This document shows positions 43,637 to 55,321 of a stretch of 64,000 nucleotides of DNA, one piece after another. The notes beneath the pieces were generated by a model that had not been told where the DNA came from, made no database searches, and saw only the letters and a list, made by a program, of their open reading frames with translations. A program made the position numbers and the translations under genes. The stretch is from Rachicladosporium sp. CCFEE 5018 (taxonomy: Eukaryota > Ascomycota > Dothideomycetes > Cladosporiales > Cladosporiaceae): positions 196,934 through 260,933 of the forward strand of contig KZ111150.1 in assembly GCA_002077045.2 (NCBI GenBank). Direction: 5' to 3'. Position 1 is the first letter of the stretch. Each line of letters starts with the position of its first letter.

Positions 43637-44745
43637 TCAATCATCCCACTCTTCATTCAACTCATCTATCAGTCGATTCTCCGCGTCACTGCTGTCTCCT
43701 CGCCCTCGCCCACGGGCACCAGATGCCGATCCATTGAGGCCGCTGTTCACTCGACTGTAGCCTCTCCGAGATGGGAGAAATCGAGCGCACGAGGAAGTAA
43801 GGATCACGAACACGTCCTGCACATAGTCAGCAGCTTTTCAGATGGCTCGTGAGATTATTATCGACTCACCCTGACGAAACCTCCAATCCCAGACCACAGC
43901 GCATAATTCGGCAGCTGCCTCCACCCCCTCTGATTCAACACCATACGCGAGTACACGCAACCGCCAACTACATACACCATAATCGCGACCAGCGCAATAG
44001 TCCCAAACACTCCACTTGGCGAGAGCGTCTGCTTCGCCACTTCAATCCCACCACAGGCAGTAGCACTCCGCGCCTCGAAGAAGTACGCGCAGTGATCCGG
44101 GTCTGTACCAACAAAGCTCAAGCTGAGTGTGGGCGCGAGTGGATCACGATCGCAGAGCATGGATATGATAGTGCTTTTCCGCTTCATTGGTGCCTTGGAC
44201 TCGGGCTTCTTGGGTCGATCCTCCTTATCATCGGGCTTCTTCTTCTTCTTGTCATCATCGTCGATTATCTCCCTCTCATCGTAGTCCAGCGCCGCTCGGC
44301 GATCCCTGACATCCGGTCCACACGGACTGCCGCCAGTGTAGTTCAACACCAGCTTCCTGCCCCTGATAACCGGCCGATCGTTCTGATTGCCTAGACTGAA
44401 GATATCTCCATCGCCCGTCTTGTAGTACGCGCTCACGTTCTGCCATAAGCCTCTCTCAACGCCGACAACATCTTTGATCTCTTCCAGCACCGGGCCGCAG
44501 AAATTCAGTGTGAAGTTGTAGCCATAGTCATAGCCTGTCGTGTTCCACGATACATGACGAGGATGTTTGAGCTTCGACTCTGCTGGCGGGAGGATGTGAA
44601 GTGGCTGCAAGTCAAAGAAGGCGCCGCTAGAGGGAGAGCGGGTTGCGCAGGGGCTGACGGGGGTGGTGGTTGTCTTGGCCGCGGGTTCGGGGGAGGCGGA
44701 GGTGAGAGATAGGTAGAGAGATAGGGAGTAGTAGAGGAGGCGCAT
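43637..44745 (-). CDS. ATG27: Autophagy-related protein 27 (Block III copy)
   Basis: Exons 44745-43870 and 43816-43637 surround a 53-bp phase-0 intron; the product has 351 residues. The start MRLLYYSLSLYLSLTSASPE is a signal peptide. The lumenal part carries the mannose-6-phosphate-receptor-like fold (YNFTLNFCGPVLEEI, RKLVLNYTGGSPC, RKSTIISMLCDRDP, DHCAYFFEARSATAC). An acidic/Lys stretch in the middle (DDDDKKKKKPDDKEDRPKKP) interrupts it. A single membrane helix (FGTIALVAIMVYVVGGCVY) follows, and the short cytosolic tail ends RLIDELNEEWDD. Atg27 cycles between Golgi, vacuole and phagophore assembly site and supports Atg9 trafficking. The tail exon is conserved in fungal Atg27, which fixes the splice model. 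Confidence 0.88.
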
Positions 44746-45269
44746 GGCTGTGATCGAAAGTGAGGTTGCAGGAGCAAGTGATGACAGCGAATCCTGTATG
44801 TTCTTTGGGAAGCAACGGACTACATCGGTGTACAGGTATTCGAGATGCGACGTTGCGGACGCGCCTCGGTGCCGGAACTCAGATGCAAGGGTCAGATATT
44901 GCAATGAAATTGTAATGCCTCAGGCGCGATCGTGACAGGACATTCAACGCTCGCAATACAACCCACAGTAGCCCCGACGAAGTAGCGTGAATTAGTAACT
45001 GACGGCGAGCATGCTGTGCTCGGAGGCCGATATGGTTCCTCCTACAGAATCACTGTGACCTGCCAACAAGTCGCATGCTTAGGCAGAGTAGAAATTATGA
45101 CATGTCACAACAAGGGGATCGGGGGCGATATGCTACTTGACCGTGAGAGGACTTTGCGATGTTTGACTGTACTATGAGTAGCCTATGGCATTTCTATCAT
45201 CGTCTACAATCCGGCCGTACCTGGAAGTCATCAGTCAGTGTTTGGCACTGCCAGCAAGAATCAAGCGAC
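44746..45269. other. Intergenic region between ATG27 and the GT90 gene
   Basis: Promoter side of ATG27 and 3' flank of the glycosyltransferase. Identical in Block IV; no further feature is seen. Confidence 0.45.
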
Positions 45270-48131
45270 TCACTCAAGCAACAATCTGAAGAACCAAGCC
45301 TCAAAGTCCTCCTTCCTCAGCGCCTTGGCAGCCCACTCTCTCCCGGCCTCAGCCATACGCACACCTTGTTGCTTTCCCTCGGTCTCCCCAGCGAAATACC
45401 TGACAACCTCAAGTACCTCATCACCTCGTAGTGAGAGCGGGATGTAGTGTACCCACGGCTTGACCCACTCCTCGTGCCACTCGCGGAACACAGCCATCTT
45501 GAACGTTAGACTGCGCGACTTGAGGAAAGCATAGAAGCGACCGCTGAAAGCATTCCCGTCAATGTCGAGAAGGAACTTGAAGTTCCAGGCATCCTGCTGA
45601 TCTGCGGGCGGGACAACGTCGAAGAACTCGCGCTGAGCATCACAGTCACCTGGATCGCATTGCCCGACGTGCGAGAAGTGCACGTCCATCACGTCTCTGA
45701 AATCTTGTCGCGAAACCTCCTTCACTTGCCAGTCAGGCACGGCATCTGCTTCGTCTTGTCGTGTGTTGGTGAGCACTTTGGCTTGGTCACGCGCACTGAC
45801 TTTGCGCACGAACTGCTGGCGATGCTGTCTTCGCCAGCCGCCATCGCGACTGAATCCGCCGGTTGTGCTGCCTCGCCACCAGAGTCTACTCTCTTTCAGC
45901 TTCCACTCTTTGTCACGCTTCTCATCGTAAGCAACCTTCTCGAACCAGTACCATGGACTTGGGTACAGTATGTCTTGGAAGCTGCTCATCTTGCTTTGAC
46001 TGAAGATTGGCACAAGCTCGTGAACAACATTGAACGCATTTGGTCTGTCAAAGAAGCCGTGTGAAATGGCGAAGGAAGGTGAGCTGCAGATGTCCGAAAA
46101 CGCAGTTTGATTGTAGATGAAGCCAAGATCTCCAAGTGCGTATGAAGTCAAGTTGTCAGCAGCCGTTGTCTCGTCCATACTTCGAGCTGGGCTATCTGGC
46201 GAGCATGAGAGCCGAGACGGTATCCACACGGGCTGATGTGCAAAGACGTTGAAGTGTGTCGTCTTGACTTCGGCGATCCGTAGGCCGTTGCGCAGATCCT
46301 TCGGTCGCGTAGAGAAGCCGTTGGTGGGGTTCGTACTCAATGCTGCTGTTGGCAGACTAACGCCCAAGGCAGTGCGTACCATGCGCGACAGCTCGTCATG
46401 AGGAACGACTACGAGAGGCTCATCGTGTATGTTGAATGCGAGATCCATGTCGGGCAAGTACTGCACGAACTTCTCCATCATACCAACGGTGGCTTGCTGT
46501 TGCCACTCCTGGCCGCCTTCTATGTGCACGACTTTGCCCTCGCGGATATGCAAGCCAATGAGATTGTTGCCACTGAAACCCAGCGCGTCTCGCGCACGTG
46601 ATCGGATTGTCGCTGGATGCAAGGCCCAGAACGGTAGCAGTGAGTGGTAGATCGTGTCATACTCGTCGACGAGCTGAACGTTGTGCGACTTCGCAAAGTC
46701 GTACCACTTGTCGAAGCGTGGTGGTGGGCTGATCTTGTATCTCCGGCGATACTCTGTAGTCGCTGCGGCGAGACTGACGGACTGAGACTGCAGCTCCTTC
46801 ATCCATGCAGCTTCCGCGGTGCGAACAAGCTGGTCGACAGGATGCACTCGACTATTGGTGTACTCGAGGGGATGTGATGGGCTCGGTGGGGGACCGACGA
46901 AGTCGCTGTTGGCAGAGGGTGGACGCCCATCATCGCTGGGACCCGAAGTGATCAATCTTTGGAGTCGTAGAGCAGCCAGGAATACCAGTGATAATACTAC
47001 TAGTACTGTAAGAAGTCGTCGAGCCTTGGCAGTTTTCCGAGATCCAAGCATGTCGGTCTCTTCGAGAACCGCAAAGGCAACGCATATGGACAGTGTACCG
47101 AACCAGACACGCGCTATGGAAGGATCAGTGTACGAGTAAGCAGAGATTGCAGCGAACAGAGGTAGCAGTGCAGTTGTGGTGGCGCCATACGTCTGTATCT
47201 GTACGTGAGACGGGAGGTTAGCTTAGGCACCAGAATTACTTCGAGGAAAGTGCATTGGACACAGGGCGCATCCAAGCATCTCGATCGGGAAAGTACATAC
47301 CAGCAGTAGCTGCACACTATATCCAATGCAATACACAATCACTGTGCCTAATATGTACACATATTGTAGGGCACTTTGCTTCAAGACCCAGTCGCGACCC
47401 ATTTGGGCGCCAAGTAAGCTTTGATAGGTGATGCCCGGGGATTTCCAGGATTCTAACGCGATCGAAGCGCTCCCTAAGGTCAGAGCCGCGGCCAGCGACA
47501 AATCCCGCATGAGGGAAGGAGTTGCCATTGCGCTGTCCTTGCGCACGGAGGACTTGGGGCGTGGTCCTGAGTCTCCCAACGAGCCATCGCTGCTGGAGTG
47601 AGACTCTCGAATGCCCTCGACACCAGCATAGGCGATCGCCGTGATGACTGCCCAGCAGCTTCCAAGCGCTAGTATCGTAGGAGATGAGCGTGTTGGCCAA
47701 GCAGCTGCAAGCGCGCAAATCGTCAAGGTCCCAACAGACGTCGCCGATAACCGCAAGTTGTTGGAGGTTTTCTCATCAAGCCTCCCGAACACCTCCCCCC
47801 TCGCGAAGACATACACTGCGGCTGGCAGTAACACCTTCGCCCACCACAATCCAATTCCGCCGACAATCTCTTCGCATACTTGCGCCAGCGCGAGTAATGC
47901 CCCTAGCTCCCATGCTGTCTTTCTATCCAATGTCGTATCACTCGCTCCTGTGCGGCGTGCCTTTATCGCGTAGTACGCGCATACTGCAAGCCATGCGACA
48001 GCATTAACAAGGAGAGGATGTTTCGTTGGCGCGAGGTTGATGAGGAAGGCTGCGAGGGCCGAAACGGCGAGTGCTACCGAGATAGCCCGTGGCGACACAT
48101 CCTGCTGGTAGCGCGACAGCAGCGATGGCAT
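45270..48131 (-). CDS. Membrane-anchored GT90 (CAP10-type) glycosyltransferase (Block III copy)
   Basis: Exons 48131-47301 and 47198-45270 are joined in phase 0 across a 102-bp intron, giving 919 residues from MPSLLSRYQQDVSPRAISVA. The first 300 or so residues form eight or more membrane helices (VALAVSALAAFLINLAP, VNAVAWLAVCAYYAI, LSLAAALTLGSASIAL, YVYILGTVIVYCIGY). A further helix (RRLLTVLVVLSLVFLAAL) leads to the catalytic part. Conserved GT90 text is near the C-terminus: RLWWRGSTTGG, FKFLLDIDGNAFSGRFYAFL, HYIPLSLRGDEVLEVVRYF. CAP10-type enzymes are Golgi glycosyltransferases, known in Cryptococcus for capsule assembly; substrates in ascomycetes are mostly unknown. Read separately the two exons look like two genes; the in-phase splice shows one. 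Confidence 0.82.
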
Positions 48132-48465
48132 GAGGAAGGATGGGCGTCGCTAATGCATTCCTCACGAAGTATGTTCTGTGCCATCACGGGCGAGTCGCAA
48201 GCTGAGTTCGGCGTGCCGAATGGGTGGAGACGGGACGATCTGCCGGGCGAGTGTCAAGCTGGAGAAGCTTCGATGATGGCCGTTGATGCTTTCTAGATGT
48301 AGCCCGCAATAGCAACGATATGCAGCTGCAGTCTGGAGTTGAGGTGCACAAACGCAGATACTCGCACGTTGTGTCACTTGAGAGCTTAACACTAAGTCAA
48401 GGTATTCCAGTCTGCCCTTGCTGACGGCGACTGACCGCGACTTAAGGTCCTTGGCGCAGGACAAG
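48132..48465. promoter_or_regulatory. Divergent promoter region, GT90 and LPPELR genes (Block III)
   Basis: Directly upstream of the GT90 start an in-frame ATG-CAT-TAG is seen here, where Block IV reads ATG-CAT-TGG and could extend the protein by nine residues. Block IV also carries 54 bp (about 54470-54523) in place of 10 bp here. Confidence 0.45.
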
Positions 48466-49227
48466 ATGCCATCAGTGTTCGCCAAGCTACGCCGCAACAG
48501 CAACTTGCCAGGAACAACGGAGCCAGAGCCCAACCGACCATTACAATACACAGCGGCAAGGCAGCCTAAGGAGGTCCCCATCGTCAAACATGGCGCGAAG
48601 CTTGGACAAGGCACACATTCGCCACCCAGATGCCGCTTCCTCGAACTCCCCCCAGAGCTGCGGACACAGATCTACGACTTGATAGCATCAACAACTCGCC
48701 TCTCCCCGCCTGCAGTACCTGCCAAAGCTCCCAGACCACGCGCCCCAGCCTTCCTCCTCGCATGCAAGCAGACTCGCCGCGAGTTCATGCCCATACTTTT
48801 CGCTACGGCCTCAGTCTCCATACCAATCACCTGCCTAGACTTTTCGCCCTTAATTCGCATCACTGGAGGTCTGTACCGAGCACAGCTGCTGGCACTCCGC
48901 GAGAACCCCAACCTCGTCATCGTACTCAAGATTGGGATGAAGTGCTCTACGCCCCAGCTGCGTCGATGGTTGACGAAGCGCGCACAGTACATGGATCGTC
49001 TGCCGTGGAACTATGAGATCGAGCGGGTCAAGCCTGGAAATGCCCTGTCGAGGGTGAAGATGCTGGATGCGTACCTCGGTACGATTGCTGGGTTGAAGGC
49101 GACGTTGCATGAGTCTTTGCAAATGGAAGTGTTGCCCATTGAGATGGCGTTGATCAAGCAGCGGGTTCGCGATACTACGCAGTTGACGGGGCAGCCGCTG
49201 CTGGACTTCTTTGCGGGAATGAGATGA
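48466..49227 (+). CDS. LPPELR-motif (F-box-like) protein, Block III copy
   Basis: A single exon encodes 253 residues from ATG 48466 (MPSVFAKLRRNSNLPG). The central text PPRCRFLELPPELRTQIYDL, followed after a Pro-rich gap by FLLACKQTRREFMPILFATA, is the common fungal arrangement of a degenerate F-box-like motif and its second helix. The remainder (LRENPNLVIVLKIGMKC, LRRWLTKRAQYMDRLPWNYE) has no recognised domain. Function unknown. This copy is intact; the Block IV copy has a stop codon. Confidence 0.7.
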   Translation: MPSVFAKLRRNSNLPGTTEPEPNRPLQYTAARQPKEVPIVKHGAKLGQGTHSPPRCRFLELPPELRTQIYDLIASTTRLSPPAVPAKAPRPRAPAFLLACKQTRREFMPILFATASVSIPITCLDFSPLIRITGGLYRAQLLALRENPNLVIVLKIGMKCSTPQLRRWLTKRAQYMDRLPWNYEIERVKPGNALSRVKMLDAYLGTIAGLKATLHESLQMEVLPIEMALIKQRVRDTTQLTGQPLLDFFAGMR

Positions 49228-49548
49228 TACGAGAGTTCGTCAACACGATCGAGAGATAAGCTGCAAGGACTGCAACGTACAACGACGACAGGGACTGATG
49301 AAAGAGTGAATTGAAACGCCCTACATTTCTTGCAGATACATACCGTCGGTAACGTGGCGCAACCTAGTCCGACAGCACCTGCAATCGAGCGGGATCATCA
49401 ATACTTCAGCGTTGCTGACAGCGGCTGGACATCATCAAGGGCAGTACTTCTAAGCAGTCTGGTGCCACCACACCGTCTGTCGGAGTATCGTCCGCGGCCG
49501 TTGTATGCCGTACGAGGTCCGGGGTGTAGGAGTGTGTAGGAGATGGAC
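49228..49548. other. 3' flank of the LPPELR gene up to the gap
   Basis: Nothing is recognised; it ends at the homolog of 55642. Confidence 0.4.
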
Positions 49549-49648
49549 NNNNNNNNNNNNNNNNNNNNNNNNNNNNNNNNNNNNNNNNNNNNNNNNNNNN
49601 NNNNNNNNNNNNNNNNNNNNNNNNNNNNNNNNNNNNNNNNNNNNNNNN
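49549..49648. other. Assembly gap (100 N)
   Basis: The left flank is the right end of Block III and the right flank is the left end of Block IV, so the gap joins the end of one copy to the beginning of the other. Confidence 0.9.
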
Positions 49649-49686
49649 ACCGAATGTCAACTTTTAATACAGTCTATCCCAAAGTC

Positions 49687-50795
49687 TCAATCATCCCACT
49701 CTTCATTCAACTCATCTATCAGTCGATTCTCCGCGTCACTGCTGTCTCCTCGCCCTCGCCCACGGGCACCAGATGCCGATCCATTGAGGCCGCTGTTCAC
49801 TCGACTGTAGCCTCTCCGAGATGGGAGAAATCGAGCGCACGAGGAAGTAAGGATCACGAACACGTCCTGCACATAGTCAGCAGCTTTTCAGATGGCTCGT
49901 GAGATTATTATCGACTCACCCTGACGAAACCTCCAATCCCAGACCACAGCGCATAATTCGGCAGCTGCCTCCACCCCCTCTGATTCAACACCATACGCGA
50001 GTACACGCAACCGCCAACTACATACACCATAATCGCGACCAGCGCAATAGTCCCAAACACTCCACTTGGCGAGAGCGTCTGCTTCGCCACTTCAATCCCA
50101 CCACAGGCAGTAGCACTCCGCGCCTCGAAGAAGTACGCGCAGTGATCCGGGTCTGTACCAACAAAGCTCAAGCTGAGTGTGGGCGCGAGTGGATCACGAT
50201 CGCAGAGCATGGATATGATAGTGCTTTTCCGCTTCATTGGTGCCTTGGACTCGGGCTTCTTGGGTCGATCCTCCTTATCATCGGGCTTCTTCTTCTTCTT
50301 GTCATCATCGTCGATTATCTCCCTCTCATCGTAGTCCAGCGCCGCTCGGCGATCCCTGACATCCGGTCCACACGGACTGCCGCCAGTGTAGTTCAACACC
50401 AGCTTCCTGCCCCTGATAACCGGCCGATCGTTCTGATTGCCTAGACTGAAGATATCTCCATCGCCCGTCTTGTAGTACGCGCTCACGTTCTGCCATAAGC
50501 CTCTCTCAACGCCGACAACATCTTTGATCTCTTCCAGCACCGGGCCGCAGAAATTCAGTGTGAAGTTGTAGCCATAGTCATAGCCTGTCGTGTTCCACGA
50601 TACATGACGAGGATGTTTGAGCTTCGACTCTGCTGGCGGGAGGATGTGAAGTGGCTGCAAGTCAAAGAAGGCGCCGCTAGAGGGAGAGCGGGTTGCGCAG
50701 GGGCTGACGGGGGTGGTGGTTGTCTTGGCCGCGGGTTCGGGGGAGGCGGAGGTGAGAGATAGGTAGAGAGATAGGGAGTAGTAGAGGAGGCGCAT
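49687..50795 (-). CDS. ATG27: Autophagy-related protein 27 (Block IV copy)
   Basis: Exons 50795-49920 and 49866-49687 are base-for-base identical to the Block III gene as far as I can read, so the protein is the same 351 residues. The lack of even silent differences contrasts with the divergence of the neighbouring GT90 and LPPELR genes. It should be counted as one locus unless read depth shows otherwise. Confidence 0.85.
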
Positions 50796-51319
50796 GGCTG
50801 TGATCGAAAGTGAGGTTGCAGGAGCAAGTGATGACAGCGAATCCTGTATGTTCTTTGGGAAGCAACGGACTACATCGGTGTACAGGTATTCGAGATGCGA
50901 CGTTGCGGACGCGCCTCGGTGCCGGAACTCAGATGCAAGGGTCAGATATTGCAATGAAATTGTAATGCCTCAGGCGCGATCGTGACAGGACATTCAACGC
51001 TCGCAATACAACCCACAGTAGCCCCGACGAAGTAGCGTGAATTAGTAACTGACGGCGAGCATGCTGTGCTCGGAGGCCGATATGGTTCCTCCTACAGAAT
51101 CACTGTGACCTGCCAACAAGTCGCATGCTTAGGCAGAGTAGAAATTATGACATGTCACAACAAGGGGATCGGGGGCGATATGCTACTTGACCGTGAGAGG
51201 ACTTTGCGATGTTTGACTGTACTATGAGTAGCCTATGGCATTTCTATCATCGTCTACAATCCGGCCGTACCTGGAAGTCATCAGTCAGTGTTTGGCACTG
51301 CCAGCAAGAATCAAGCGAC
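50796..51319. other. Intergenic region, identical to 44746-45269
   Basis: It contains the same flanks as in Block III and nothing else recognised. Confidence 0.45.
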
Positions 51320-54181
51320 TCACTCAAGCAACAATCTGAAGAACCAAGCCTCAAAGTCCTCCTTCCTCAGCGCCTTGGCAGCCCACTCTCTCCCGGCCTC
51401 AGCCATACGCACACCTTGTTGCTTTCCCTCGGTCTCCCCAGCGAAATACCTGACAACCTCAAGTACCTCATCACCTCGTAGTGAGAGCGGGATGTAGTGT
51501 ACCCACGGCTTGACCCACTCCTCGTGCCACTCGCGGAACACAGCCATCTTGAACGTTAGACTGCGCGACTTGAGGAAAGCATAGAAGCGACCGCTGAAAG
51601 CATTCCCGTCAATGTCGAGAAGGAACTTGAAGTTCCAGGCATCCTGCTGATCTGCGGGCGGGACAACGTCGAAGAACTCGCGCTGAGCATCACAGTCACC
51701 TGGATCGCATTGCCCGACGTGCGAGAAGTGCACGTCCATCACGTCTCTGAAACCTTGTCGCGAAACCTCCTTCACTTGCCAGTCAGGCACGGCATCTGCT
51801 TCGTCTTGTCGTGTGTTGGTGAGCACTTTGGCTTGGTCACGCGCACTGACTTTGCGCACGAACTGCTGGCGATGCTGTCTTCGCCAGCCGCCATCGCGAC
51901 TGAATCCGCCGGTTGTGCTGCCTCGCCACCAGAGTCTACTCTCTTTCAGCTTCCACTCTTTGTCACGCTTCTCATCGTAAGCAACCTTCTCGAACCAGTA
52001 CCATGGACTCGGGTATTGTATGTCTTGGAAGCTGCTCATCTTGCTTTGACTGAAGATTGGCACAAGCTCGTGAACAACATTGAACGCATTTGGTCTGTCA
52101 AAGAAGCCGTGTGAAGTGGCGAAGGAAGGTGAGCTGCAGATGTCCGAAAACGCAGTTTGATTGTAGATGAAGCCAAGATCTCCAAGTGCGTATGAAGTCA
52201 AGTTGTCAGCAGCCGTTGTCTCGTCCATAGTTCGAGCTGGGCTATCTGGCGAGCATGAGAGCCGAGACGGTATCCACACGGGCTGATGTGCAAAGACGTT
52301 GAAGTGTGTCGTCTTGACTTCGGCGATCCGTAGGCCGTTGCGCAAATCCTTCGGTCGCGTGGAGAAGCCGTTGGTGGGCTTCGTACTCAATGCTGCTGTT
52401 GGCAGACTAACGTCCAAGGCAGTGCGTACCATGCGCGACAGCTCGTCATGAGGAACGACAACGCGAGGCTCATCGTGTATGTTGAATGCGAGATCCATGT
52501 CGGGCAAGTACTGCACGAACTTCTCCATCATACCAACGGTGGCTTGCTGTTGCCACTCCTGGCCGCCTTCTATGTGCACGACTTTGCCGTTGCGGATATG
52601 CAAGCCAATGAGATTGTTGCCACTGAAACCCAGCGCATCTCGCGCACGTGATCGGATAGTCGCCGGATGCAAGGCCCAGAACGGTAGCAGTGAGTGGTAG
52701 ATCGTGTCATACTCGTCGATGAGCTGAACGTTGTGCGACTTCGCAAAGTCGTACCACTTGTCGAAGCGTGGTGGTGGGCTGATCTTGTATCTCCGGCGAT
52801 ACTCTGTAGTTGCTGCGGCGAGACTGACAGACTGAGACTGCAGCTCCTTCATCCATGCAGCTTCCGCGGTGCGAACAAGCTGGTCCACAGGATGCACTCG
52901 ACTATTGGTGTACTCGAGGGGATGTAATGGGCTCGGTGGGGGACCGACGAAGTCGCTGCTGGCAGAGGGTGGACTCCCATCATCGCTGGGAGCCGAAGTG
53001 ATCGATCTTTGGAGTTGTAGAGCAGCCAGGAATACCAGTGATAATACTACTAGTACTGTAAGAAGTCGTCGAGCCTTGGCAAGCTTTCGAGACCCAAGCA
53101 TGTCGGTCTCTTCGAGAACCGCAAAGGCAACGCATATGGACAGTACACCGAACCAGACACGCGCTATGGAAGGATCAGTGTACAAGTAAGCAGAAATTGC
53201 AGCGAACAGAGGTAGCAGTGCAGTTGTGGTGGCGCCATACGTCTGTATCTGTACGTGAGACGGGAGGTTAGCTTAGGCACCAGAATTACTTCGAGGAAAG
53301 TGCATTGGACACAAGGCGCATCCAAGTATCTCGATCGGGAAAGTACATACCAGCAGTAGCTGCACACTATATCCAATGCAATACACAATCACTGTGCCTA
53401 ATATGTACACATATTGTAGGGCACTTTGCTTCAAGACCCAGTCGCGACCCATCTGGGCGCCAAGTAAGCTTTGATAGGTGATGCCCGGGGATTTCCAGGA
53501 TTCTAACGCGATCGAAGCGACCCCCAGGATCAGAGCCGCGGCCAGCGACAAATCCCGCATGAGGAGAGGAGTTGCCATTGCGCTGTCCTTGCGCACGGAG
53601 GACTTGGAGCGTGGTCCTGAGTCTCCCAACGAGCCATCGCTGCTGGAGTGAGACTCTCGAATGCGCTCGACACCAGCATAGGCGATCGCCGTGATGACTG
53701 CCCAGCAGCTTCCAAGCGCTACTGTCGTAGGAGATGAGCGTGTTGGCCAAGCAGCTGCAAGCGCGCAAATCGTCAAGGTCCCAATAGACGTCGCCGATGA
53801 CCGCAAGTTGTTGGAGGTTTTCTCATCAGGCCTCCCAAAGACCTTCCCTCTCGCGAAGACATACACTGCGGCTGGCAGTAACACCTTCGCCCACCACAAT
53901 CCAATTCCGCCGACAATCTCTTCGCATACTTGCGCCAGCGCGAGTAATGCCCCTAGCTCCCATGCTGTCTTTCTATCCAATGTCGTATCACTCGCTCCTG
54001 TGCGGCGTGCCTTTATCGCGTAGTGCGCGCATACCGCAAGCCATGCGACAGCATTAACAAGGAGAGGATGTTTCGTTGGCGCGAGGTTGATGAGGAAGGC
54101 TGCGAGGGCCGAAACGGCGAGTGCTACCGAGATAGCCCGTGGCGACACATCCTGCTGGTAGCGCGACAGCAGCGATGGCAT
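51320..54181 (-). CDS. Membrane-anchored GT90 (CAP10-type) glycosyltransferase (Block IV copy)
   Basis: Exons 54181-53351 and 53248-51320 have the same phase-0 102-bp intron and 919 residues. Substitutions against Block III are scattered (for example RLQRLITSGPS to QLQRSITSAPS near the stem and GRLDEKTS to GRPDEKTS); the GT90 core is unchanged. Upstream, an in-frame ATG at 54208 could start the protein nine residues earlier (MHWRRPYFL). The Block III copy cannot do this because of a TAG. Confidence 0.82.
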
Positions 54182-54559
54182 GAGGAAGTATGGGCGTCGC
54201 CAATGCATTCCTCACGAAGTATGTTCAGTGCCATCACGGGCGAGTCGCAAGCTGAGTTCGGCATGCCGAATGGGTGGAGACGGGACGATCTGCCGGGCGA
54301 GTGTCAAGCTGGGGAAGCTTCGATGATGGCCGTTGATGCTTTCTAGATGTAGCCCGCAGTAGCAACGATATGCAGCTGCAGTCTGGAGTTGAGGTGCACA
54401 AACGCAGATACTCGCACGTTGTGTCACTTAAGAGCTTAATACTAAGTCAAGGTATTCCAGTCTGCCCTTCCACAAACGAGCAGCACCGCCAAGGACTACA
54501 TTGGCAACCTTGGATATTTATTGACTGACCGCGACTTAAGGTCCTTGGCGCAGGATAAG
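54182..54559. promoter_or_regulatory. Divergent promoter region, GT90 and LPPELR genes (Block IV)
   Basis: It differs from Block III by 54 bp replacing 10 bp close to the LPPELR start. No specific site is recognised. Confidence 0.45.
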
Positions 54560-55321
54560 ATGCCATCAGTGTTCGCCAAGCTACGCCGCAACAGCAAGTT
54601 GCTAGGAACAACGGAGCCAGAGCCCAACCGACCATTACAATACACAGCGGCAAGGCAGCCTGAGAAGGTCCCCATCGTCGAACATGGCGCGAAGCTTGGA
54701 CAAGGCACACATTCGCCACCCAGATGCCGCTTCCTCGAACTCCCGCCAGAGCTGCGGACACAGATCTACGATTTGATAGCATCAACAACTCGCCTCTCCC
54801 CGCCTGCAGTACCTGCCAAAGCTCCCAGACCACGCGCCCCAGCCTTCCTCCTCGCATGCAAGCAGACTCGCCGCGAGTTCATGCCCATACTTTTCGCTAT
54901 GGCCTCAGTCTCCATCCCAATCACCTGCCTAGACTTTTCGCCCTTGATCCGCATCACTGGAGGTCTGTACCGAGCACAGCTGCTGGCACTCCGCGAGAAC
55001 CCCAACCTCGTCATCGTACTCAAGATTGGGATGAAGTGCTCTACGCCCTAGCTGCGTCGATGGTTGACGAAGCGCGCACAGTACATGGATCGCCTGCCGT
55101 GGAACTATGAGATCGAGCGGGTCAAGCCTGGAAATGCCCTGTCGAGGGTGAAGATGCTGGATGCGTACCTCGGTACGATTGCTGGGTTGAAGGCGACGTT
55201 GCATGAGTCTTTGCAAATGGAAGTGTTGCCCATTGAGGTGGCGTTGATCAAGCAGCGGGTTCGCGATACTACGCAGTTGACGGGGCAGCCGCTGCTGGAC
55301 TTCTTTGCGGGAATGAGATGA
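54560..55321 (+). pseudogene. LPPELR-motif protein, Block IV copy with premature stop
   Basis: The frame from ATG 54560 matches the Block III gene but ends at TAG 55049-55051 after 163 residues (…GMKCSTP). Block III has CAG (Gln) there. Downstream the original frame continues unbroken to the normal end at 55321. The truncated product keeps the F-box-like part and loses the C-terminal 90 residues. It is probably a null or altered allele. Confidence 0.75.

Larger units (their letters stand above)
43599..49548. repeat. Block III of a 6-kb duplicated segment (partner 49649-55642)
   Basis: It matches Block IV over its whole length. The first 2,104 bp (43599-45702 against 49649-51752) show no mismatch; beyond that the two differ by about 1-2% plus a 44-bp net length difference near 48420. 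It ends at a gap, and the homologous base in Block IV (55642) runs on into unique sequence. Confidence 0.88.

Noticed and set aside
6122..55051. Repeat-induced point mutation as the cause of the stop codons
   Set aside because: Gln and Trp codons turning into TAG are CpA-to-TpA changes by necessity, so they are not independent evidence. Other differences between the blocks occur in CpG, CpT and mixed contexts. A full count of transition contexts is needed.
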